A stretch of 64,000 nucleotides of DNA from Hydractinia symbiolongicarpus. Its lineage: Eukaryota > Cnidaria > Hydrozoa > Anthoathecata > Hydractiniidae. Of this stretch, positions 21,900 through 31,800 are shown in pieces. The notes under the pieces were generated by a model that was given only the letters and a program-made list of their open reading frames with translations, was not told the origin of the DNA and searched no databases. The DNA lies in contig NC_079882.1 of the NCBI RefSeq assembly GCF_029227915.1, positions 12,960,001-13,024,000 of the forward strand, read 5' to 3'. The position numbers were made by a program, and so were the translations under genes. The stretch's first letter is position 1. Each line of letters opens with the position of its first letter.

Positions 21900-23430
21900 A
21901 TCGTGGTTAAATTAATGCGAATGTTGTATTTTTTCCTTTCTTTTAATAAATAATAATATTGAGAAACTGTAGGATTAATATGACCATATTACATTCCGAA
22001 AAAATATGTATAACAAATCTGCAATCGAAATCTACTGTGAGACATTTCATTTTATACATTTCACTACAGATTTCTTAAAATTGTGAAAATAAAACATCCG
22101 CCAAAGGGTAGTTTAGCTCTCCCCACTATTTAACATGGGGGATAAGATTTCGGCAAAATGTTTATCCGGAAATATCTCGTGATGTTACGCACACTATATA
22201 GACGTTCTAATGTAGATTTTATAGTTCGTCTGAAGTGATTACTTTAACACTAAGAACAACAAGAAGCCCTGCGGCTTGAAGATTTCCGTCATTCGCCTGA
22301 AAGATATTGAAATTTGAAGTGGACCTTGAAAACGGAGAATTATGGGGTAAACAAACATTATTATTGTAACTAACCTGCAATGTTAAAATACAACTCAAAT
22401 AAAAAATAGAAATAATTTTTTTTTACATAGCTATATGAAGCATTTTAAAATGACAGTAAAAACTTTAACTAGACATTTTTAAAACTGATCAGGAGAATTC
22501 TGAAAATTCCAGAATACAAATCTTGTTATGTATAAACTTGACGATTCGAATATAATAACTTTTGAACGAGCTCAATTTGAATGAAGGAAATAGTTCATTA
22601 TTAATTAATTCAGCAATAAATACATATAAGCAATTAAATATTTCAGTATTTAGGCCTTCAGAATTTACTCTCCTGTTTAAGATTTGTTTAAATGCTGATG
22701 GTGCATGGTTTGATAACAGCTGATCTGAAGAAGAAAGTACGCCTTAAAAATGAGAAACAAGAATACAAGTTTGCCATAAACTGAATTATCACCAGGTTGT
22801 TTAATTATTGCCTTCTTAACCTCTCTTTGCATTTTTGATTTGAAAAGGGAATTTATTTAAAAGATACAAATCAATGCCATGTGATGCACAAGGTATATTA
22901 TATATATAAATATATGTATATAAATTTGATCAAGCTGGTTTTTTATATACTTGTTAAACAAGTACCATATTAAGCAGGCGATCCATGATTTTGAGGCCTG
23001 TGTACAATACAGGATTTATTTTGTCAAAATCGATTTATCGAATTCAACAAATTTGATTGTTTGTTATCCTTTTTCGATTTGAATTTGTATTTCCTTAAAA
23101 ATCTGTCTTGTTAAGATAAGAAATAATGATAAGAAATTTGTATTTCTTTTCGGAGAGTCTGATTGGTTGCATTTTTTTGAAACTACTTCTGAAATCTCAA
23201 ATTGATAAATTGAATTCAACAAGTTGAAACAAAAAAGGGTAAACATACAATAAAATTGCGGATTGGATAAATTGATGGTCCTTTTCGTGAGATTTTTAAA
23301 AATCAAGTTTTTTCTAAGAAATATTAAAAATTTATTATGTGATACTTTGGGAAAGACAGATTTTTAAGGAAATTAGGCACTCAAGGAGAACTGATAATTA
23401 GCCAGTAAGTAACAGAGTAGATAGCCGTTT
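21900..23430. other. Spacer of the inverted duplication
   Basis: AT-rich, with an AT dinucleotide-like stretch at 22911-22935 and no recognisable gene. The minus-strand open frame near 23064-23306 is low complexity and lacks any motif. Confidence 0.5.
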
Positions 23431-23435
23431 TCAAT

Positions 23436-23553
23436 GGCGCCGTAGCTTAGTGGTTATAACCCTGGCACTATCATATTGCAATATGATACGTCTATAATAA
23501 TGGTTACGTCTCCATATTAATAAACCCGTATTCTGGCAAAATGGTACCAGAGC
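23436..23553 (+). mobile_element. tRNA-derived SINE fragment
   Basis: Begins GGCGCCGTAGCTTAGTGGTT, a tRNA-like head with a good A box (TAGCTTAGTGG), as in the SINE at 47570. It continues through the palindrome TATCATATTGCAATATGATA and a tail CTCCATATTAATAAACCCGT. The tail recurs in reverse complement at 50585-50660, with the following GGTACYAGAGCAAC also shared. It replaces the 3' part of the peptide gene's second copy. Confidence 0.6.
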
Positions 23554-23918
23554 AACGCCTGCGCAGATTTCGTAATCACCTTCGCATAGACTTCCGCATC
23601 TGAATCCTTTTTTATGGTTTGTTGGCCATGCATCACCTCTTCTATATATCTTAACTTCAGCGTTCTTGTTCTTGAAAAATGCTGTCAGGATAAGAACCAA
23701 CAGATAAACTCTATAATCAACTAAAATATAAGATGAAATTCGGTTAGAAAATACTAAGTTCTTCATTCTAAACAATGTACATTTTGAGGATACACTTTCA
23801 TGCAACAACATCTTTGACCGTTCTCAAATTTTCCCACTTTGAAACCTAAATATTTTCTTGAAAGGCTTCAAGATAAACCAAAATGAAGAAGATTTAATCT
23901 GTTTTTTCCTGTTCTCAT
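23553..23918 (-). pseudogene. Broken second copy of the six-cysteine peptide gene
   Basis: The minus-strand copy has the same ATGAGAACAG first exon (23909-23918), but the donor GT is GA (ACAG|GAAAAA). The second exon (from 23720 down) matches the intact copy through the third cysteine, with only a few substitutions. Homology ends at about 23553, where a SINE-derived sequence takes over, so the last three cysteines and the original stop are lost. With neither a working donor nor the C-terminal half, it is unlikely to make the mature peptide. Confidence 0.75.
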
Positions 23919-24105
23919 ATTATGAACGTTAGCGGATGCTAGTGTTGTGTTACTATTATGTATATACGAGGAGAAAATCGTGTACTTTGAGTTTTTATCA
24001 CATTTCTTGTTGCTTTGGCGACTAAATAGTTAGTTTTGATTCCATTCCATTCAACAAATAATTTTGGGAGATATTTGTCAAGAAACATGCTTAGGATGAC
24101 GAGAC
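23555..24105 (-). repeat. Inverted duplication, right arm
   Basis: Mirror of 21140-21790. The outer edge is recognisable as GCTTAGGATGACGAGACCTA near 24088-24107, the upstream region as GTACTTTGAGTTTTTATCAC and TAGTTAGTTTTGATTCCATT. The centre-to-centre distance of the arms is about 2.4 kb. Confidence 0.85.
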
Positions 24106-24159
24106 CTATTTTTTGTCAGGGAAGAAATATATCCCATAATATGTATCTTCTGTCGCTGA

Positions 24160-25020
24160 ATCTATATAGGCCCGTATACGTCCGTCCGTCCGTCACGCAA
24201 AATGGTAGCTTAGCTGCGACGGGCGAACCCGTGGATTTTTCCACGAGCTAACGACTAGTTAAATAAAAACAATCGGAATTCTATTATGTGTAATCTCATT
24301 TCAACAAAAGCGACTGTTGTGGAGTACACTTCTTTGTGGAACATATAATGACGAAAAATTACTCATCAATCGAATTTGGAGGTTTTCCGCTTTTTATCCT
24401 TGTCCACAGTTTAGGGAAATCTTATCAAAAAATAAAATCTTGAAAATCATAGTTCTTTTGTTCTATTTTGTTTGTAGAAAAGAAACCTTAACCATGATTC
24501 CTAGATGCCGTGTGTTTAAAAATAAAGCCTTTCGTAATGTTCATGGTATATTGAATGTTGCTATCACGTGTCTCGGAGCTAGAAGTTCAATATTAAGCGT
24601 CATTAAGGAACGTAATCTGTAGTATTCTCTGAAGATGGTTGAGAAAATTGTGTCGGCAGTTTTGAAGTAGATTTACATCATATTTAGTGAACTGATGTAG
24701 GCGTGTTTCCTTGTTATTGTCCTACTTCTAATTTAAGAGTTCGAATGTAATCTCTGTGTAAAACACATTTATTTGCATGTTAAAAGGTCATACCCTGGCC
24801 CTCTTAAGGTTATCATTTAAAATCCAAGTGTATACTAGTCAGGGCACTTATAGAGGCTTTATTGGTCCTTATGTCGATAGATTAAAAATAAAAAATAATT
24901 GAAAGTCAATTTATATTATAACACGAGTATACGTCTGTCTGTTACGAAAATAATAAGTCGCACACAATGCGGTATAAAAAGGAAGGGCAAACCCGTGGAT
25001 TTTTTCAGGGACACTCACTA
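24160..25020 (+). repeat. CCCGTGGATTTTTCCACG repeat family, two more copies
   Basis: At 24160-24260, GTCCGTCCGTCCGTC precedes a GCGAACCCGTGGATTTTTCC block and ends near ACTAGT. At 24920-25020, GTCTGTCTGTTACG precedes GGCAAACCCGTGGATTTTTT. Both match the family at 782-1000. The order microsatellite, about 50 bp, palindrome, CTAGT is shared. Confidence 0.6.
24558..24800 (+). repeat. Dispersed repeat, copy 3 of 3
   Basis: Matches 15930-16170 over its whole length, starting TTGCTATCACGTGTCTCGGA and containing TTGAGAAAATTGTGTCGGCA. It lies just outside the right arm of the peptide-gene inverted duplication, mirrored by copy 2 outside the left arm. Confidence 0.85.
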
Positions 25021-25029
25021 GCTATTGTG

Positions 25030-25904
25030 TTAATCAATAATGACGCTGATCAAGTCTTCATAATCTCAGCCAATATTAAATTGGCGATTTCTATTAAAGA
25101 TGGAAGTGAACAAAATGGGTATGACAACCCAAACTACCAAACTAGGTACACATCCTGTTAATTCCAGAATGCGTGTGTTATTTTTTTCTTTTTTAAATTT
25201 AGCTAGCTTTTTAAAGTACATTTATCAGTTTATATTACATGATAATTGAATCTTTTAAAAGTGTTAGAAGCATAACCTATGAAATGACTGAATTTGTTTT
25301 AAGATTGCTGCATTGTGTTATAAAGTAACTACAGCATTGTCATTTCCTGGTTTTAAGTTCTCTCCAATTCTCCAGGGAGAAAAAGAAAAATCAAGTACGG
25401 AATTTTTTGTCAAAGCTATTGCTGTTTCAAATTTCTTACATTTCAAAACTGGATTAATTCTGGAAGTGTTGGCTTTTTATTTATTGATTCTGTCCGCACA
25501 GAAATATATATTTTTCTTCTTCCTGACGATACATGGCAGGAAAAATACAGCAAATTTGTTTTAAGCTTACCCGAAGTCCTAAAAAAGCAAGAATGTTGAC
25601 ACAAATTCAAGTGGATTTTTAGACATACTTAGTCATAAATCTTTATTCAATCTATTCCAATGATGCAAAGACTACATCAAACCAAAATTACGTTGACTGT
25701 CTATTTGTTTTAAATTAGACATCCGATTAAATAACTATCTTCAAATTATTTCTTATATGCATGTTTACATAAAACCACACACTGATGATGCAAATTATAG
25801 ACTACAAAATATAAGTATTTTCTCATTTCAGCACAACTCCTTGACTTTTTATCCAAGAAAGACCTTGACGGGTACAAGAAAATATCCTAAACAATGGACA
25901 AGCT
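25030..25904. other. No gene recognised
   Basis: A block at 25030-25090 resembles about 15810-15870. The rest is AT-rich with no domain-like translation. Confidence 0.45.
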
Positions 25905-26285
25905 ATCTTTATTGCTCGTTAATTCGAACTTTTGTGTATCAATAAATAAAATCTTATGGGAAAATAAAAAAAAACGTTTTCATTTTTGTTGCATCAATGG
26001 AGGCAAAATTTCTTTCAATTTATCAATTAAATTGGAATTTCCAATAAAATGAAGTTTACAAGGAATTTGGAGGCCTTGCCCATCGTCTAGGTTCACTCTT
26101 TGCGCAAACAAAAAAGCAAACAATGTTAAAAGATTTTTATAAAAAGTTGTAATAAAGTTTTATTAGCATAAAACCTACGTTTATTAAAATTCTTGTTTTT
26201 TCTGAACTTCTGATAATCCGAACATACGTTAATTCGAAAAAAATAATTTTGTCCCTTGCGTGTTCGAATTAACGGACGTCTACTG
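25905..26285. mobile_element. Tigger/pogo-type MITE, right end intact
   Basis: The right end reads GTTCGAATTAACGGACGTCT then ACTG followed by TA, that is, a terminus CAGTAGACGTCCGTTAATTC in reverse complement, with a subterminal ACGTTAATTCGAA copy 50 bases inside. It belongs to the same general class as the element at 13445. On the left only a weak GCTCGTTAATTCGAAC near 25925 is seen, so that end is truncated or diverged. Confidence 0.6.
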
Positions 26286-26289
26286 TAGT

Positions 26290-27190
26290 TATTTTTCGAG
26301 CCTTAAGGCGGGGAGAATGAAAACTTGCTAAAAAAACATATGGCTATGAAAAGTTTATGTCATATTGTACGAATACGATAACTAGTTTCTGATTAGTGAC
26401 AACACATTTTAAAAAATGATTCTAAATGAAACGAAATGGAATTATCTGTGGTATAGAACCCGTGATAATAAATGCGAAAAGTTGATAATGGGGTTAACTG
26501 TAGCTAGGGATAAGTGATTTTACAAAATTCAAGTATAATTTTATCCAATCGAAAATAAAATTTTGTACCTAAAATGCGTCTGGTTGGTTGGGGAATGAAA
26601 TGGATAATTAAAACCCTTGTAAAACTAGAGAAAAAAAGGGGTAGCTACCTACGTCCAGTTGGCTAACTATTAACACAACTAAAACTTTGCTTTTCTGGTA
26701 GCTAGCTAGCTTTACCTATTCTAACTATAGCTGAGCTAGCTTCTTGGTGACTAGACAAAGACATGTGCAGATCAGCTAAAAAACACCAGCTAGCTAATCA
26801 AAATACAATAATTCTTAACTTATATCAAGTATACTATAATATAAACTACTCCGGAGTTCCCACCAGCAAGCCAACCCTAAAAGAAATTCCCCACAGGCAC
26901 AGCCAAAGGACAAGATTTGTACAACAAGAATTCAAAATGCTTTTGGTCATAGCCCAAAGCTTTGGCCAAGGAATGTTGAATACTAGAAGATCGTGAAGGT
27001 CAGATTATTTACAATCTGTACTCTTATAGTCAATCTTAATATATTATATATAATTATAAACGTTACAAGTGACAAGAAAATAGCTAGCTAAACAGCAAAA
27101 CAAAGTTCTCCGTTTCTCAGACTGATATAGTACAGGCGATTGTGCGTAGTATAATCGAGTTTCAATTTATTGAAACATAAAAATTTTTGA
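26290..27190. other. No gene recognised
   Basis: Contains GCTAGC-rich patches near 26695-26735 and AT-rich filler. The last 200 bases probably form the 3' UTR of the retroelement copy that follows on the minus strand. Confidence 0.45.
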
Positions 27191-27197
27191 AAATCTC

Positions 27198-28560
27198 TCA
27201 GTTGACAAGTCGGCTCGTTGCATCTGATATCTTGAGACAATCAACATCCACTTTTATCAACCTTCGTTTTGTATTTATTGATCCTCGAATACAGAGTATT
27301 GCTGAACGCAGTAAACAAAATGATAATTTCGTCCGAAGCCAGTTTATAACGGTACTTTGTTCTAGATTTCTTTTTTCCGCTACTTTATGCGACAGAGTGG
27401 AGATAAAATGTTCTGTCTCTCGACTGGATCCCCCATATGGTGTGAAAATCAGAGGTGTAAATGATCCGTGTTCTACTTCTAGCACTCTTTGTCCATATGC
27501 ACGTTTCTTGATGTTTTCATTCGATTTGAATGCATTAGGCAGTTTCTGATTGAGGTATGTCAAAGCTAATGGGTTAAATACCCTTACGTCAAGAAATGCT
27601 CGTTGACCTCGTTGCCAGAATCCTCTAAAGCTAATGAGGAGTTTGCAGAATTGCTTAATTTTTCTCCAGTCAGCTGTTGTAAATGCGGTTCTTCGTGACG
27701 TTGATGAATATAGCCACCCATGACACATGACATAGCATGGTCAATCGTAAAGCGTTTTCCACAGAGACAAATTGTTGGTAGGAACTTCAAATCCCACCGA
27801 TATCTCATTCGTATGGCATCATAAAACTCTCTTTTGTTGAGTGCATAATTCTCAGATTTTATTGGGAGTGCTGAAAACCAGCTTGAAGCACCTTTCATTG
27901 TCGCGAAATCATTTGCTCGTAATTGGTCATTCGTCATGCGTTGGCGAATTTCTTTCAGTTTCTCGTTACGCAACATTTGTTTCTGTTTAAGGATTTTGCT
28001 TTTGATATTATTGTGTAACTGTTTGTCAAATTTATTAGACGTTTGCTGTAGTTTAATTCTTTCTGCTAGTTGTTTTGTCATTTCAACAGAATTTTCATGT
28101 TCTCTCTTTGATGATTCGACTAATATCACAATTCCCATACCACCATAGCGAATTGGTAAACTCAGTAATATTCTCTCGTTTTCATTACATTTATGTCCCT
28201 CTGTCAATGCTGGGATCAATGTATTGTCGATAAAATCGTCCAGTACTTTGATATACTTGCTCACATCTCCAAGTGTCCGGATAAAATAGTTAAATTTGTG
28301 TTGAAATCCACTTATGTAAGCAGCATAGGCAGCGTGTGGTTGAAAAAGAGCAATTTTAGCTAACTTCTTTATCTGAACAATCCATTCATTTACCAACCCA
28401 ATGATGTACTCTTCTTTCTCATCTCGTGTACCTATAAAGCTGCCAAGATATTTATTTCCATCTGTAGTGATGTTTATCTCCGTGTCACTGAAGACTTCAT
28501 CAGCTACTAATTTATGTTCATCTGTACTCTTATTAGTTGTAAACGAAACGAAGCTTTCCT
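27198..28560 (-). pseudogene. R2-like non-LTR retrotransposon, 5'-truncated copy
   Basis: Minus-strand protein begins abruptly near 28560 within the reverse-transcriptase thumb (ITTDGNKYLGSFIGT, FQPHAAYAAYISGFQHKFNY, LLSLPIRYGGMGI). It continues through ALPIKSENYALNKREFYDAI and a CCHC motif (CLCGKRFTIDHAMSC) to the endonuclease-like part (RGFWQRGQRAFLDVRVFNPL, VEHGSFTPLIFTPYGG). A deletion and frame shift near 27625-27725 separate the CCHC motif from the endonuclease part. Abrupt 5' truncation is the usual outcome of target-primed reverse transcription. It is the same family as 37793-40746 but clearly diverged, so the two are independent, old insertions. Confidence 0.85.
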
Positions 28561-28934
28561 ATTGGCTTCTCAGGTAATAACAATGACAGGGTCCGCGCAA
28601 ATATTTGAGACTAAAGCATAAATATCACAACCCTGTGCATCCAGCCTAGCTGGGCTGTTTCTCTCTGTATCCTCTCAAGGCGAATTTAAAGATTCTGCCT
28701 TGCGTGTAGTTAGGGGCGGATCTAGGGTTAGGCAGCCTAGGCAATTGCTTAAGTCTAATTTCGTGACATAGAAATAAAAATTTTCTATATAGATAGAATA
28801 ATCTATAAAAAAACTAAATTTTTATAAATTTATTTTTGGCATCCGCCGATTTCGACTATCACGATGCGCGGCGTGCGTGTTTTATTTTACTCAAAAAAGC
28901 AAACACAGGGCGATCTTAGGCAAAATGTCTATTC

Positions 28935-29140
28935 GCCTAAAACATCCGCGGGTTTTAAAGTTCCGAAAATGAATGAAAATCACAGTGGAAGAAAAAAACG
29001 CCTAAAACGTCCGCGGGTTTTCAAGTTCCAATAAATTAAATTCTGGAATGTGAAGAAAAAAGGCCTAAAACGTCCGTGGGTTTTAAGTTAAAACGCCTAA
29101 AACGTCCGTGGTTTCATGTTTAAACGCCTAAAACGACCAC
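28935..29140 (+). repeat. CGCCTAAAACGTCCGCGGGTTTT array
   Basis: Five copies of RCCTAAAACRTCCGYGGG with spacers shortening from about 65 to 30 bases. The last copy is degraded (GACCACGGGT). The CCGCGG core makes each copy partly palindromic. Confidence 0.8.
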
Positions 29141-29199
29141 GGGTATGGTTACATATGAAGCGGGGGGCGGGTCGATAATGCATAATCCAATTTCGTTTC

Positions 29200-29465
29200 A
29201 ATTTATTGTGCGACCACCATTTCTAGAAATCGTGGTCCAAGACTTTTGCGACGGCGCTTTCTAGAAATAGTGGTGGAAAATCGCGACCCCTCTTTTAGAA
29301 AGCGGCATCCAAACACGGCGGTGCTTCTTAGAATTAGGTGTCAGAATAATTTTTTCGGCCGCGCGTTCTAGAAAGCAGCACCAAGAGTTCTTTAGGGAAA
29401 ACGCATTCTACAAAGCATCGGTGCAAATAGTGTCCGCCGACGCGTGCTAGAATGCGTCGGCGCTC
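29200..29465 (+). repeat. TTCTAGAAA array ending in a perfect hairpin
   Basis: Seven related sites (TTTCTAGAAA, CTTTCTAGAAA, CTTTTAGAAA, CTTCTTAGAA, GTTCTAGAAA, ATTCTACAAA, GCTAGAAT) recur every 35-50 bases with GGTGC-like linkers. The array closes with GCCGACGC-n10-GCGTCGGC near 29438-29463. TTCnnGAA is the half-site arrangement of heat-shock elements, which may be coincidence. Confidence 0.6.
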
Positions 29466-29469
29466 AGAA

Positions 29470-29850
29470 TAAAATTTAGTATTTGCCACGAATTTTCGTT
29501 TCATTTGAGAACAACAACAACTTTGCTACCAGGGCTATTTATTTGTCAGAAGTGATGACAAATGATATAAAAGCGGTGGGCCCTGATTATATATTCGAAT
29601 AATATTTGACTGTCATACATAAGTCTGCCTGCCCCGACTATGTTCGTTCTATAATAAGTGAGAAATAATATTACACTGTCGTATATACACTGGCCTGCCC
29701 TGATTCTGTTCCTTTTATAAGTGCCAAATAATATATTTTGAGTAATAAGCCGGCCTGTCCTGATTATGTTGCCCTGATTATGTATTTTCTGCCCTGTTCT
29801 TAACTGGGGCAAACTGCCGTACTTAATCAGACCAATGTAGGCTTCGTGTA
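29470..29850 (-). repeat. About 80-bp-unit repeat block, also at 46440-46960
   Basis: Reverse complement of units built from AATCGGGGCAGGCC, CTTATGTATGACAGT and AATATTATTTCTCAYTTATT. It matches 46455-46960 in the opposite orientation, including the unique flanks TTTCATTTGAGAACAACAAC and GTACTTAATCAG. The long minus-strand open frame here is a product of the repeat, as it recurs with the same frame in the other copy. Confidence 0.85.
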
Positions 29851-31019
29851 TCCGTTTATGCAACTGTGTATCTTTGTTTCTGTTTAGGAGAGAAAACATT
29901 CTTGTAAGATAACTAAGGGACAGCTCTTTCATGAACGCAGAGTCCAAGCTAAATGTTAATAGATCTGCAGATCCCCTTTTCTCCCCTAAACATCAAAATC
30001 AGAAAAGGTAATCTTTGAATGTTGTTAGTTCTTGAAATCATAAGCACTCGGCCATGTGTCCCTGTTAAGCAGGTAGACACTACAAGTTTAAAAAACTTTC
30101 TGTTCTCTAAGAAATCGATGTATACAGTATGAGATATACTTAAACATCAAAGGATTCTACCTAGTCCCACTGCCAAATTTATACGTTAGCATATACTTTT
30201 TTATTGTGATTGTCCCTAAGAACTTTGACTTTGTGGGAACTTTTAAACAGTGGATGTTAAATGTTTTGATGTTATTTTTCTAATTTCTAACTTTTTTCTG
30301 GCTTAATAAACTGCCTTACTGTTGTGGGAGTTTCATAACATTAAAATTAATTCTTAATAGAAATTGGTGCAAAACTACACCAGTAACCCTAATACTAAAC
30401 TGTATTAACTTCATGAAGAGGTGATTACTATATACTCTTTGTAGACGTTTATTATATGTTGCTATCTTACACAGTCTAACTGCAAAGCTTTCATACTTTT
30501 ATATGCTGGTTTTCTTTGTGCATTTGCAGGTTGTTAACACAGACTATAATTTTTCAAACAATATTTCTACGTTGCACTACTGTTGACTATCTATTCCTAA
30601 AATTGTCTTGTAATGTAATTTTTTGTTGTAATGTTAGTTATTAGACTTATTGCATATTTTGAAATAAAGCAACTCCCCAACTTATTACTTGTACTCGTAT
30701 TATGTGCGTAAAACGTAAAAAGATGCTTAGACGAGGATACTTAGTACCAGTGTTTTAACAAGGATAAAGTGGTAAAACTACGGGCTTACTGTTATTTGTT
30801 TGACTATAAAGAAACTTTCGTTTCTAACCTAGGAAGGATTTTTAATAATTAAAAACCTTACTTTTGGGAAAATTTTAGCTCCTTTTACAGCAAAAACACA
30901 AAACGGCCGATTTACCTCGTACAACACCACAACCCTTGACATTACTTTGCCAAAAAATCTATCAAATTTTGCCTAACCAGAAAAAAATCCTAGATCCGCC
31001 CCTGGTAGCGTCGGCGGAA

Positions 31020-31800
31020 ATCAATAAATATTTCAAATCTCAAAAAATATTTCAAATTCATTTTTTTAAATCCAAAAATGTATTTCAAATCAAAATATAG
31101 TTTTAAGGACTTTCTTATGAAGCAGACCAAGACAGTGAGATTGGTATTTAAAATCAACAGGGTCATAAAATTTTATTCAGCAGCCGTGCTGCAGTGCAAT
31201 TCGCCTCTCCTTTAAAGGTGGGCGCTAATTTCGAGTTGGCGGTTAATCATGCACTGGGTGCTTAATCAGTTATTCACGGCAAACTGTGCTGGGGTCTGAG
31301 ACATCATTTAAGAATGCACATTTTGCGGCTTTTAATTTTAGCAATTGGTGTAAAAACATTATAAAAAACTTTTAAGAGAGAGGGGTTGTTTTGTGATGTC
31401 GAGGTGATAATGGCTATAGCAGCAGGACTTTTCTTTCTAATAAAAGTTAACGATCTCTCATATTTTGGGTGGTTTAGCATAACTTTTCACTTGCTGAAAC
31501 AGAGTCTTCTTTTGGTTTTCTACTGCTGTTTTATAATTTGTTTTTCTGTTTGCCACAGTGGATGCAAAAACATCATGTTTGGTTAGAAACCCTCCACCTT
31601 ACATTGTGATGAAGAGCACTTGATTTAATTTTTTTTTTCAAATATGTTTTTCGATTTAAAATATATTTTGGGATTTGAAATATACTTTTCAATTTAAAAC
31701 ATATTTTCGCATTTGAAATACATTTTTCAATCTAAAAATATTTCCGAGTTTGTAATATTTCTTGACTTTTATTTTTTTGGATTTGAAATATTTATCCTGG
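31020..31800. repeat. Inverted pair of ATTTCAAAT-rich arrays
   Basis: The left block (31026-31096) has units AATATTTCAAATC. The right block (31636-31796) has the complementary GATTTGAAATA units with period about 33 bases. They enclose about 540 bp with no coding signal, so the whole may be one foldback element adjoining the element at 28712-31007. Confidence 0.6.

Larger units (their letters stand above)
28712..31007. mobile_element. Non-autonomous element with AGGGGCGGATCTAGG ends
   Basis: AGGGGCGGATCTAGG at 28712 and its exact reverse complement CCTAGATCCGCCCCT ending at 31007 bracket 2.3 kb. Ends of this kind are seen on hAT-like elements, but the flanking 8-mers (CGTGTAGT and GTAGCGTC) do not match, so the superfamily stays open. 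No transposase remnant is visible. Inside are three separate repeat arrays, at 28935-29140, 29200-29465 and 29470-29850, and about 1.1 kb of unremarkable AT-rich sequence. Confidence 0.65.

Noticed and set aside
24317-24622. Plus-strand open frame of 101 codons
   Set aside because: Its second half runs into the dispersed repeat found at three sites, and no motif is present.
27187-27549. Plus-strand open frame of 120 codons
   Set aside because: It is the antisense of the retroelement endonuclease region on the minus strand.
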